Shown here piece after piece: positions 47,666 to 59,559 of a DNA stretch of 64,000 nt; within the stretch, counting starts at the first letter, position 1; each line of letters starts with the position of its first letter. Location of the stretch: NCBI GenBank assembly GCA_963669155.1, contig OZ022578.1, positions 5,149,815 to 5,213,814 on the forward strand, written 5' to 3'. Under the pieces are notes generated by a model, which had not been told where the DNA came from, ran no database searches, and saw only the letters and a program-made list of their open reading frames with translations. The stretch comes from Arbacia lixula (Eukaryota > Echinodermata > Echinoidea > Arbacioida > Arbaciidae). Made by a program: the position numbers and the translations under genes.

Positions 47666-49520
47666 GTGAATTTTAGGTCCTGGACAGTAGATCATTTTCA
47701 TGGAAATGTCTTCTCTGAAAATGTGTATTTATGAAGTCTTGCAATGTGTGCAAAAACATTTTCTCAAAAGGCATTCATGTTCAGATGATCTCTTTATAGT
47801 TCGCTGATCCATATTCACTGCTGAACACAATTTGGGAGTCGTACGCTAAAAAAAGTATATCAGAAGAAAATATGCCAGTTATAGTTATGTTTGTATGTCC
47901 ATTAGTCCGTCCAGCTCTTCTTCCATTTATCTATATTGATTTAATTTCAGTTGCACCCAAATTTGTAATATTAGTGCTGTGAGAAAACCTCTGAGTTTTT
48001 TATTGTTTAACATTAAGCATCATTCAAATGTCAAGTATAGAGAGACATCTGTACAATTTGCCTTTTTTCAAAAATGAAAAGCAAATGTGTCATGATTTAA
48101 TCATTCTTTAATTGTTTCGAGTGCATCGCTTCCGTGCTTACGTGTGCACACATTATTTTGATTTTCATGAAAGAAATGAGTGTCGTGATAGAATAATTAC
48201 CATTAAGTCTGTCTTCCAAACTTAGTGGTCACTTTTGATTTATTATCTTTTCAACATTTTGAGGTTGTCTTTCCGTATGCTGAAGAGTTGTACCTGATCA
48301 TGAAGTGATTACTAGAAACGTGTCAGCTAGATGAAATTAGTTGTGAATTTGCCACTTGATGGATTTCAACTAGTGAAGGTTCAGCAATTTTAACATGAAC
48401 CTTAGATCAAGATAACTTTATAGTTGTCATTTATTATTAGTCTTGGCTAATTGAAACGCTGCTCTAAATGGTTTGTATCTGAAGTGTATAACTGCTGCAC
48501 AACATGTAACAGTATCAAGTAAGGATTTTATTTTGTTCATGGGGTAATTATTTCAAAAGTTTGTCTCCGGACTTTGTAATCTTACTCGAACTGATCATAC
48601 TTGATGCGTTGTTCTTACTATGAAATGTATATACATTCACACCTGTGTGTAAAGACCGAACCAGAGGAAATAGAACAAACGGTCTTTATGGATAATGTGA
48701 TGTTTACAGATGCAATAACATGGAATTTGCACTAAGGGGTCCACATTACATGTATATGGTCTTTGCAGACTGATGGTCTTGGTAGAAATGTTTGCTAGTA
48801 TATGGAGAATAGGATGATACAGTTCTACCATCTGTTTGAAGTGATGTTTGGGGGAAAATGCTGTTTTGATGTGATGAAATATATGTATATGGAATATTAA
48901 ACCTACCGACATGTATGATAATGTGATTTTGATTCCACACAATACTTTACTTATGTTATTTATGCATATTTCATTCACATCTTGTAAACAATACATTGTT
49001 AATGGTAACTCAAAAGCTTGCTCAAGGTTGTCCGAGTGGCAACAACTAAAAGTTTCACTGTGCGTTCCACCAGTGAAACTGAATGACAAAATACAGGTGA
49101 ATGAAATAACGTGTTACTACGTGGTTAGGGGGAAAGTCATGAATACATAATGAAAACAGATTATTGTTAGTGTTATGTTAAACCAACCAACGTGAGCAGA
49201 TGAGGATGCATATTGTCTTTAAAGAATAATGATTTATACCCAATATGGCCAATCATTTGGTGTTTATTATGTGGGAATAATTTATAACTTCACAAGTGTG
49301 GTAAGCTACGGTGAAGTCATATCATTGTATTTAGTCTCCAGTTTTAACAATTTTACATATTATTTTTGTTGGGGGGCGGGGGGGGGGGATGTTTGCACTC
49401 AAAAGTATTCACGTATGCAATGTAATGATAATTGTAAGCACCTTCAACATTATTATTGCTATTATCATTACCAACATAATCATCCACATCATGGTACTAT
49501 CATATAAAGCATTCCTGTAT
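47666..49520. other. Sequence downstream of the RCC1-gene stop
   Basis: AT-rich and likely partly 3' UTR. I could not place a convincing AATAAA close to the stop. 48640-48785 holds a diverged copy of the GGTCTTTATAGACAGGTGGT family. Confidence 0.45.
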
Positions 49521-49529
49521 TAATATTAA

Positions 49530-49601
49530 TACCGTAGTCGTATTAATCATCATCATCCTGATCACCATGATTGCAGCCGACACCATCGTCCTCATCATCT
49601 A

Positions 49602-49638
<37 letters not shown>

Positions 49639-49656
49639 GTCACCATCATCATTGTG

Positions 49657-49710
<54 letters not shown>

Positions 49711-49735
49711 GTTATCATTATCATATTTAACATGA
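49530..49735. repeat. (ATC)n array
   Basis: CATCAT with GTC and ATT interruptions. Confidence 0.96.
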
Positions 49736-50155
49736 TATCATGAGTATCATTACCAATGCCATGACAATGCCTTTACTCCAAAGAATTTGATTTATAAATA
49801 GATAATTTATGCAGTATTGACAAAATGTATGAAAATTGATATTTCATTCTGATACAAAGTGATATTTTCGATACAAGAGCTCACCCGTGGCACCTCTGTT
49901 AGTAGTGAATGTGATTTTTTTTTATTGAATTTCGAAGAAAGTGGCATATTGAAAATTTTGCAATAGTAAAAATGTTGAGAAATATTGAAAATGTTGCAAT
50001 ATAAACTACTGAGATTAATGATTCCCTGTTATCAACATGTAGTATACATAAAGACTAATGTGATATTTCAAACTTTCTTAATTTATATAAACTGTGTAAT
50101 ATCAGGACCGACTTAAGCAACGTAATTTCCCCCTTTCTGTATCAGATGAAGCACT

Positions 50156-50400
50156 CTGCCCTAATCTGACGAAAGGAAGCAACTAACAAAAGAGACTTTT
50201 CCTGTTCATGAGCAAAATGTGACTGTCACTTGCATTGGCATCAGTGCAACACCACATCATGTTAGATTGAATTCGAACAAGATGAATATTTCTTGTCCAG
50301 ATTTTGCCTGTATGTAGGGAATGTTGGGTACAATCTAAGAAAACCAATAACCCAGATTTGAGTGATTTGTCACTTGCTTCCTTTTGTCAGAGTAGGGCAG
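50156..50400. mobile_element. Non-autonomous DNA transposon with ~30-bp terminal inverted repeats, copy 2 (reverse)
   Basis: The reverse complement aligns along its whole length with 507-758, including internal blocks such as CTGGACAAGAAATATTCATC and AACATGATGTGGTGTT. It is flanked by CACT at 50152-50155 and 50401-50404. The left terminal repeat has two substitutions relative to the right. Confidence 0.85.
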
Positions 50401-50576
50401 CACTGCTCTAGTGGATTTGCGTGCATTATATGTGCACACATCCAACATTGGCCCACAAAGAATTATGTGGATGTGTTTCCAAAATAAGAATGGTATCACG
50501 AATGCAAACTAGACAGACATTCCTGATTACTTAGCCGAGTTTGCTCATATTGACACTTTTCTGTTCTGTAATTCTC

Positions 50577-50904
50577 TTAAAGGTAGCCAGTCCCTTTTGC
50601 AGACCAAATTCTGAAAGTTCCCTGACTTTGTCATCATTTGAGAGAGAGTGGCTATATAACCTCTCCCCAGAATCGACAAAGCGTAATATTCGGTTTTGAG
50701 GAAATAATCTTCGGTAATTGATCGAGCTTTCTTTTTTCGTACCACGAAAGTAGTAAAATCTGAGTGAAAACTAGTTAGATTTTCATTTATTCTGTGGGAG
50801 TTATAGTACATCAGACCTTAAAATTTCACAGTTGGTATCCAAAAGATACGTGCAAACTTTCTTGAGGTTCGCAGATGTTTGTAAAAGGGATGGGCCATCT
50901 TTAA
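50577..50904. mobile_element. ~328-bp TTAA element, copy 2
   Basis: TTAA at 50577-50580 and 50901-50904, with terminal ends like copy 1. Relative to the 47356 copy it has an extra block around 50812-50835 (ACATCAGACC..CACAGTTGG) and lacks a few bases elsewhere, with about 85-90 percent identity by eye over the rest. Confidence 0.85.
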
Positions 50905-50940
50905 CTTTATTTTTCATTATAACAATTTTAGACGTTCTCT

Positions 50941-51035
50941 TTAACCTGTTATGTCCCAGACAAAATGATGCCCTATAAGAGTTGTGTGTATTGATGGTTA
51001 AAAGAAAAATCCACAATTGGTACCTCGAGGGTTAA
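50941..51035. mobile_element. Micro TTAA-bounded unit (~95 bp)
   Basis: TTAACCTGTTATGTCCCAGA at the left and GAGGGTTAA at the right, with GCCCTATAAGAGTTGTGTGT inside. It lies only 36 bp after the 50577-50904 element. Confidence 0.5.
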
Positions 51036-51629
51036 AGAAAATGATGCTCATTCTGTTGCAATAATATAGTAGTTTGTACCTTTTTGGTTAACCACGTTTT
51101 GTTGTTTATCAGATATGAAGAAGAACATGAACATATGAAGATTGTAGGATAAAATTGTTAATAGCTTGGCTTTAGCTTGCTTTTGTATTTACAACAAATA
51201 TCATTTTTAACTGATTAATTCTGAATTGCCGTCCCTGTTTGATTTTTTTTAAATTGTGTATCTATTCTTTCACAGTTTAACTGATGTCTGGAATTTAATT
51301 TTAATTATATTCATGTGTATTTTTGATGAAATAGTAATGATACTTGATTTACATTTGTAGCTTTTAATGTTTGAGTGGGATGAACGTATTGATGACGTGT
51401 TGTGTAGAGGATCATGAATTGACAGTGATATGTGAATTTTAGAAAAAATTATTTGAATCCGTCCACGTTGTTGGGTGATAGTATATTTTGATCTTTCATT
51501 ATTTTTTGTAAACTATGATTTTGTATGTGCTTCTTCATGACTTCAAAAGTGCCATTTCTAGATAAAAACTTTCCTGATCATAATCAAAGGTAGTATTTGT
51601 TTATATTGTGATGTGCTCAAGAGATGGTG

Positions 51630-51800
51630 GAAGAGAGGTGGGGGGGAGGGGGGGGGCGGTGAAGGATGGTGTGTCGGCTATGTATGGAGGGTGTGGTTAG
51701 GTATATGTCTAATTTTGGGGGCGGCTGAATGGGGGGGGGGGGGGTGTATGTAGGGAGGTTGTCTGTAGGTAGATGTTTGATTGTGGGGGGGGGGGGTGGA
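51630..51800. repeat. G-rich tract with several long G runs
   Basis: G runs at 51638-51656, 51731-51744 and 51786-51796. A potential quadruplex cluster. Confidence 0.85.
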
Positions 51801-52839
51801 GGAAAGGGGCCAGGTATTCATGAGCATGGAGATATTTATTTTGTTTCAGACGATTGATTCATGTTTATTGTTGTCTCCAGTTATCAGACTTGAGAAATCA
51901 GAAACTTGAGAAACATGAGAAATTCACACATTTCGGTTTTTTTTCGGTCTCTATGTACCTCTGGCTCAGCACTACAGGACTTCTCTCTCTCCCCCCCCCC
52001 CCCCCTCCCCCCGTCTCTCTTTCTGTCTGTCTTTGTGACGGTCATTTTTATTCTGCCTCCCCACCCCTTTAAACTCTCTCCCTTGCTTCTTACTCCCCCT
52101 CTATCATTTTTTTAGTCTGTCTCTCTTTCTATCTCACACTCCTCTTCTCCCATTTCTCTCTCTTTCTCTGTCTGTCTCTTTCTCTCTCTCCCGCTCTCGC
52201 TCCACTCCCTTTTCTCTGTACCTTCGCCCTTAGTGATAAGTACGCAAGGAAGCTGGCAACAAGTACATTTGTGGGTTGTTTTTTTTTGTTGTTGCATAGA
52301 TTTAATTATAAGGGGTAGTAGTGTCCCATACGGGACCCGTAACATTTCTGTCATGACCAGTCATGGGTCCCATTTCCGTTCGATTTCAGAATACCAGGTA
52401 GGAATAATCTTATGATGATATCAATTTTGATTAGACGAAATTCGGACACGGTGATGACAGCATATACGGTCCTGTCATGATAATGACCCGATATTATTAC
52501 CATTACCCGCCCTTACCTTTAACATTAGCTCAAAGCTAATTAGATTCATCGCATTCGTGCGTTTGATTTGAGTTCTGTTGGATATCAGAGCGTATGTTCC
52601 TCATCCTGACATGAAAGTGTTGCGACTAAAGAGTCGACATTCGATTCGCCCGAGCCGAACAAAGTCAGATTTCCTAGTAATGGGACGGGCGTGTTGTCAA
52701 CTCCAGCAGAAACAGGGTGTGACGTCACGAATGCCTAAGAGATGAAAGACTGTCACTTTCCTCTAAAACGCGGTATTTTTTTTTAAGAAACCCTAACAAA
52801 AGCCAGCGCTTTTTTTCTCTCCTCTTCATATTATTCATG

Positions 52840-53210
52840 GCCGCTCGGAGTCAGGAAGCCAACCTGGGTAAAAGGATCGCGACTTGGAAATGAAGAAAGA
52901 AGAAAATGACTGCTAGATCCGGCGAGAGGGGGAAATCGATGGCAACGCAGCTGCTTTAGTGGAGACTGTGGTGGCATTTTGGTGGCTGCGTCAGTCTTCT
53001 CTGGGGCGATCGGCGATACCATTGGCGTGTAATGATGACGGCTGATCGCCGTGAAATGGCGGATCAACCGCGATCAGAGCGCCGAGGTTGCGCGCGTTCC
53101 TACCCAGACAGAGAGCACGGGGATAGAGGCGCTCATGGTTTCGAGCCTAACCGGTTGTTTTTATCATGTTTCTGGGAAAGGAGCACTCGCGTACTCGCGG
53201 CGCTTGGAGA
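52840..53210. promoter_or_regulatory. CpG-rich patch, possible promoter or 5' UTR
   Basis: Dense CpGs (GGCGATCGGCGAT, GCGCCGAGGTTGCGCGCG, CGTACTCGCGGCGC). Short frames exist on both strands but none has recognisable content or a paired splice site. It lies 5.6 kb after the RCC1-gene stop. Confidence 0.35.
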
Positions 53211-53439
53211 CTTATAATTTGTTGATTACATAAAGAGAGTATACTATATACACTCTTCTCGATTTATGTTGTAGTTGCCGTGAGCAATGTTGAGGGTATG
53301 GGGGTTTGGCTGGGTGGTTGGGATTGGTGGGTAGCGGAAGGTATGCCTGTATATTGTGTGTGCGTAAGCGTGTGCGTGTAAAGAGGTGTGTGTGCGTTTA
53401 TCTATGTATGCCTATGGGTGTGTGTGAATCTTGCGTGGG

Positions 53440-53451
53440 CGTGTCGTGTGT

Positions 53452-53496
<45 letters not shown>
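53440..53496. repeat. (GT)n microsatellite
   Basis: GT run of about 40 bp in a wider TG-rich neighbourhood. Confidence 0.95.
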
Positions 53497-53497
<1 letters not shown>

Positions 53498-54665
53498 ATT
53501 TGTTTGTCGCGTGCGTGTTGTGTATGTGTATGTGAATGGGGTAGGGTTATGGTACGGAATTTCTCTTCTCACGAAGGAGGGCTCTGTCACCTCTCTTGAA
53601 TATATCATCCTGCCCCCCCCCCCCCCCCTCAAAACATCAATGCTCGGAAGCTCCACTCATACGGCGGAGCCCCCAACCTCCCCACCTCCACCCACATCAA
53701 ATCGAATTGCCAGTATTCATACATGTGCATTAAGAAAAAGATGAAATAGTGTAACATGAAAAGACACCTGTTCTAGCCCAGGGGCGCAGGAAATTAACCC
53801 TCCCCACATTGCGTCTATTCTGGACTCCTGAATAGTTTAATCATTAAAGTTTTAAGACGGGGTATTATCTTATCATCCTTCTGTCCATACTCATCGTAGC
53901 TCTCTAGATACACCTTACATTGTTGCAGAAAGTCCTTTCTTCTCATTGTCTCGTACCTGTATCGGCGGATCCAGAATGTTGAGAGAAATTGGAGAGGGAG
54001 GGGGGTGGAGGTGGGGGGGGGGGCAGTAGCACATTCAATGCGTGTACGCTTTAATGAAGTGGGATGCAACTCAGATTCAATCCAATCATACTTCATTCCT
54101 CCTCATCTTTAAAATAACATACGAATTAACATTTAATACACTATTACAATATTCAAATAGACCTAACCATAAACACGAATGTGACAGAAAAACATGACCA
54201 ATAACACGTATAAACATAAAAAGTTTGACAAAGATAGTGGGTGTTTCATGCATCTCTCCACTCCCTCTCCTCCTCAATACACACACCAAATCCTTTAAAT
54301 CGCCACTAATACCTTTCAGAATTTGCGACCAATGCTTCCCCAACAAGAATTCGAACCTGGGCTGCGTCTTTCGAGTGGGGACCATGGTGATACAAACATG
54401 GACCTTCGCCGTTTAGCAAGCGTTATCTTGTAAAGATTAATATCACATAAATGATACACAGCTTCTATCAATACAGCGGCATGGATCGATACATACTGAC
54501 CTAATTGTTCTCTTTTGTCTAAAAGCATTACATTTGGCAAGCACTTAGAATATTTTATACAAATGTTGATATTAAGTTATCTACAATTCTTTCCCCGTAG
54601 AGCCACAGCGGCCATTTGCCAGAATATATGTATATCTTTGAAAAAAATTACAGCGTCACCGACCG

Positions 54666-55165
54666 GTCTGTTATCTCAGTTGGTAGAGCGTCGGGCTGTC
54701 AACGCAAAGGTCGTTACTTCGAGCCTCACATAGACCATAATACTTTCATTTACTTTGCTTTCGTTGATTTGGATTTATAGCCCACATCAGCTTGTACGCA
54801 TGCATTCTCCAGATCCACCACACCGACCATACTGTTTATGGCGTGAGGACCGGGACTGCCTTACACTCAGATATCATGGCATGGTTCTGGGTTCGAGCCC
54901 GTCTGACTGTCTGGTTCAAGGCCTTTTGCCGGCTGGCCCGGTGTGATTAGGATAGACCTTGTTTTCTCCCCTAAAGGATCAGGACCCTTCAGGGATAAAG
55001 TTCCCGGAAAACAGGGCAGGGGATGCGCTGGGTCGGTCGCCATACCAGAAAGGAACTATAATAAGTCGGTAAGGGTCACCGACTAAGTGCGATTTGGCCC
55101 AAAGTCTCGACACCTGGCTGCCATCGCTTAACCTTTTTCTTTTTTCTCGTTTTTTTTTTTTAAAT
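54666..55165 (+). mobile_element. Candidate tRNA-derived SINE with tRNA-Asn-like head
   Basis: 54666-54735 reads like a decayed tRNA: the A-box-like TATCTCAGTTGGTAGAGCG, then GGGCTGTCAACGCAAAGGTC (close to eukaryotic tRNA-Asn GGCTGTTAACCGAAAGGTT), then ACTTCGAGCCT as a B box. The acceptor ends GTCTGTT/ACATAGAC still pair for six of seven bases including one wobble. The anticodon stem is broken, so it is not a working tRNA. A body follows, with a second B-box-like GGGTTCGAGCCC at 54890, and a T-rich tract at about 55133-55163 ends it. No second copy is in the window, so the SINE call is inference. Confidence 0.5.
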
Positions 55166-56510
55166 CCACTTTAATTTGTTGTTTTCCATCCCTATTTCTA
55201 AAAGCAATAAACTTAGATAATGCGAATTAAAAAACAAAATAATACTAATTGGAGGTTCAACCCGTGAAAAATGGATACTCTTAAAACATAATCCTTTGAC
55301 CAATAACGTATTTAGAGTTAAAATGCGATTCACATTTATCTGTTCCTGATCGTTGAACTAATATAAACAAAACAAAACTCAGTGCCTGGAAGGTAACCAG
55401 AGAAATTAAATTCAAAATTGGTAGAAAATTGCATGTACAAATTGTGTTTTAATTGACATAGAGTGTATGCGGAAGCATGTGATAACAAAACAAATATAGT
55501 GAAAGAAAGAACATGGATAATTTAAGATAACCCCATTAGGTTGAGACAATTAAAAGGTTTACTGACAAGTTTTGACTTGGAAGCTAACCCTTATTGGGGT
55601 TTCAGTTGGGATGCACTACACGATCTAGTTTGTTTATATTTTTGAACGATCGGAATTTTCGCTCTAAATTAATTTCGTGGGGTCAGAACGGATATTACGT
55701 ACTTGGGCGCGGTCTCGCTAATGGCTCTCCTTCCCCATTTCAATGGAGATCGGACCAAATTGCCTAGACGCATTTCCTCCGGGCTGGGAATTCTCGACGA
55801 TGGTGTTGCCATGACTGTCCATTATGTCCCCATAAGTATACATTACTTGCAAAAGCCATCTAATTTCGAATTGTGTAAGTAGAAGTGCTGAATTTTGGCA
55901 TGATTCTTGCGTGGTTTCTCAGAAGGTAGATCACAAATTCGTTTCTTAACTAAGTTTCACGGAGGGTTTGGTTGAACGTCTTTCTTAAATTAACGTTCTT
56001 CCCATATAACGTTACATGGCTTAGTGGGTAGGTGCATTAGCTAATGCCATAGACTTAGTATGGCATTAGTGAGTGTTTTTTCTGTTTGTATGCTTGTTTG
56101 TTAGCGTTGGAACGATAACGCCGTTCTTGCCCTCATGCAGCTGTGTGTTACATAACCCAATCATAGTGCTGAATGGAATCTAAACCGTATAACGTCATGT
56201 TACGTCTCTGTAGGCGCCAAATTGCACACAATTGATACCGTAATCCAATTATAAATTCGTACATGTACTTATCAGCGTTTCAAGTTAATACAGTATTCTA
56301 TCAAGTCTCCGGTTGACCCCCTCCCAAAACCGCCAGGTTTCCATCGAGATGACATTGATACAAGTATGCAACATCGACATGATCGAGAGGTAAACAACGT
56401 TTAGAAATCTAGGATGGAATAGAAAAAAATAGAGAAAGAGAATACAAGAATCGATGTTAAATTTAAAAAGAATGTGAAAAAAGGCGAATAAAACAAGTAA
56501 GCAAGAGAGG
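55166..56510. other. Unassigned sequence
   Basis: No gene or repeat recognised apart from a short direct repeat GCATTAG around 56025-56070. Confidence 0.4.
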
Positions 56511-56513
56511 AAG

Positions 56514-56514
<1 letters not shown>

Positions 56515-56560
<46 letters not shown>

Positions 56561-56572
56561 CGTGTGAGTGTG
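56515..56572. repeat. (GT)n microsatellite
   Basis: GT run ending in GTGCGTGCGTGTGAG. It directly precedes the CpG-rich patch at 56575. Confidence 0.95.
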
Positions 56573-56574
56573 TG

Positions 56575-56810
56575 TCTCCATGTGCATAGGCGTGTGCGCA
56601 TGCGCGTTAGCAGCCAGTCGGGCATCTCTCGAGCTCGCTAGGCTGAGAGTTGAGACGAGGTCATTCCTCTCTTGTCGCAGCTCAGCCAGCCCTAGCGGGA
56701 GGGTGAGAGAGAGCCCGCCGAGATCTCCGGGCGCGAACTCCTCTTCTCGCCCGATCTCTCTGCAGACCTCGGGTCGAGCTCGCTCCCTTCCACGCCGCTA
56801 AATCCTATTT
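56575..56810. promoter_or_regulatory. CpG- and GC-rich patch, possible promoter
   Basis: GC-rich with CGAGCTCGCTAGG, GCCCGCCGAGATCTCCGGGC and repeated GAGCTCG. It starts right after a GT array. No TATA box is visible. It may be the start of an unseen transcript. Confidence 0.35.
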
Positions 56811-57864
56811 CTCTTTATGTTGCATGATGCTCACATCATTAATTCATCGAGAATCACTTTTCAACTCCCTAAAAAGGATGAGGTGTGTGCATATGCATCT
56901 TGTCAATACCCTGGGAAATCCAAAACAATATTCTTTTTTTTTCTTTCGTGTCTTTCTTTCCCCACTCTCTCTCTCCACCACTCTCCCTGTCCTCTCTTAC
57001 TGTTATATATCTCCGGAAGCTCTTTGCGAAAGTCTTATTGTAGCAAGAGAATGTCAAGTGACCATTAGCCGAATGGATTCAAGCAGTCAGCCTGGTCCCC
57101 TGATATACCCCAAGTCAGGCGCGCAGATCATCGCAAGTCATGGCATGGCCTCCGTCACCCCGGCTCCTTCCTGGCAGAAAAACAAAGAAGTTTCAAAAGA
57201 AAGATTGATCGTTGAGGGGGAGAGTCGCCCTTTAATGGACGTCGTGAAGAATGTTGAGTCGTAGTGGTGGTTGTTTGCGGTGGGGGAGCGTCCGAGGAGT
57301 CACGACCACCGAGAGACTGTCAGGAGATTGGAGGACGACATCAGAAGAGATAGAGATGCTTGAAAGGAATTAAGGAGTAAGAGGATAGAGAGGGACAGTT
57401 AAAGAGGGAGAAAGAATGAGAGACAATATTACAAAGTTAGAGAGAGAGAGAGAATAACAGAGAAAGAGTTGATTGTAAAGCATTAGGGAGTAAGAAGGTG
57501 GAGCGGGAGAGAAAGAAGAGTGAGAAGCAATTACAAAGTGAGAGATGACGACAGTAGAATTGATAGAGATGCTTGAAGGATATAAAGGGGTACGATGATG
57601 GAGAGGGAGAGTGAAAGAGGGGGCAAGAAGGAAAGACAATTACAAAGTGAAAGGAAGGGAGAGAATGGTACTCGAAGAGAAAGGTAGACGTGCAAATGTT
57701 TTTTTACTTTTAGTGTTTTTCCAACCGTGTAAAAAATGGTAGCGCACTGAATGCAGATTGATTAGTGCTTAACTTAATGAATATGTAGAGCGTGAAAAAA
57801 GAAGAGAACAACAGAGAAAAGAGAGACAGACAGAGAGGGATGAAGAACCATGAGACTATGTTAG

Positions 57865-57869
<5 letters not shown>

Positions 57870-57923
<54 letters not shown>

Positions 57924-58160
57924 AGATGGGCGGAGGTGGGTGGGACGCAAGAGTGATTGCTTTTCACTCCAGAATCATGTAAGACTTAACGTCTTGAAGG
58001 ACGTGTACTTAACTTGTCGAACTTGAAACGGAGGTAGAAGACTGAAGAGGCAAAGGATTAATGACCAGCTCTCATCCCATCTTTACTTACAGAAGAGATA
58101 GATGTATAGAAATAGAGAAAGGAAGAGAGAGAGATAGAGAGAGAGAGAGGGAGAGAGAGG

Positions 58161-58195
<35 letters not shown>
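57870..58195. repeat. Two (GA)n arrays
   Basis: GA runs at 57869-57920 and 58120-58195 separated by unique sequence. The flanks 57400-57660 are also purine-rich. Confidence 0.93.
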
Positions 58196-58198
<3 letters not shown>

Positions 58199-59387
58199 CG
58201 ACAGAATGATGTAAAGGGAAGAAAATAAAGTGTTACGAGAGCAGGCTGGTGGTGTGATGAATGCGTGTAATTACGTTCACTTTCTCGTGTTGCCCCGGTA
58301 ACCCCTCCGAGGCATGGCGAGTGAGACTTCCTCGAAAAGGAGAAGAAGGGAGAAGGGAAAGCGAGAAGAAGACTTGGCTGCTCACAAGAGGAATGCAAGA
58401 CGCCTCACCCGAGGGTGTTTAAAAGCTATCTCTGCTTTCCTAAAACAAAATCCCCGTTCCTTAGCAAAAAAAAGAGGAATAAACAGGAAAAACTACACTC
58501 TCCAGGCCTGGTGATGGGATAACAGTATGATACATTTTTTTCCAATCCTAAAACCTTTCAGTTTTGTTAGTGATACAGAAAAGAGAGAGAAAAGGGCATT
58601 TTAAGGGCCTACCCAATATGAACATTTTAGTGTATAATACAACAATTGAAACTTATTTCGTTGGAGACTGCGACGAAGCTGTGATGTATGATTGATAGTA
58701 TTGGGCATCGATTTTGAAAAGTGAATGAACACAATCTATTTAAAATATTATATATTTTTCGTAACTTCATTTGTACATGTACACATGAAATACCTGTACT
58801 GGTGTCTAGTATGCAATATCTACATTTATATTTATCTATCGGTACGTATACAGTATATTTACATATATGCAACTATATATATAAGTATATGAATATATAT
58901 GTTACATGTATGTATGTTATATACATATATATATATTTTTTTTTATATATATGTGTATATTAATCCCTTTACATATCTTTTTGGGCTCTCTCCTTTCATA
59001 CATATCTCGGTATATATCTACATCTACACGTATCGTTATATATTCGTCCATCTATATCTGTCGTACTCATTATCAGTCTAACCATGACTGAAACATTACA
59101 TGAAACCAAACATATTTATAAACCTCAGAACCACTTAGAAAAAAGGTACAACTTCTTGTGAGCGTAGCGCTTCTAATCATTAAGCAATCAGGATGGATCC
59201 AGTCAATGGGGGAAGAAAGTACAGGCAGCTCGATTTATCGTCATTGACGGCTTATTGCTTATAATCAGGATGCTTTTTTTTCCTGGTGAGAACTGTTGCT
59301 AATTTTGATGATTTCCTGCTGTTATCGCCGATTGATGTGGGGGAATGGATCGCGGTTCTTGCACGTAGGCAGCTAGCCGAGCAGGCG

Positions 59388-59389
59388 AG

Positions 59390-59429
<40 letters not shown>

Positions 59430-59450
59430 CGGGCAGGCAGGCAGGGCGGG
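59388..59450. repeat. (GGCA)n microsatellite
   Basis: AGGCAGGCAGGC for about 60 bp with one GGCG variant. Confidence 0.96.
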
Positions 59451-59559
59451 CATCTCTATACAGACGGGAGGGTGAGGCGAGGCGAGGTGCGGAGCGGTCT
59501 TGACGTATACCCACCCGCCCGGCCGCGTTCAGCGTTGAGCGCTCTATTGGAAGACGACG

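Noticed and set aside
54310..54420. Minus-strand tRNA-like segment with AGGTTCGAATTC
   Set aside because: Only a B-box-like motif is present; no A box at proper distance and no cloverleaf.
57073..57264. Frame MDSSSQPGPLIYPKSG... after a CpG-rich patch
   Set aside because: No upstream start context or splice partner that I can defend, and no homology recognised.
58314..58514. 66-codon Lys/Arg-rich frame with good ATG context
   Set aside because: Purine-rich local composition explains the basic residues; no domain or donor site.
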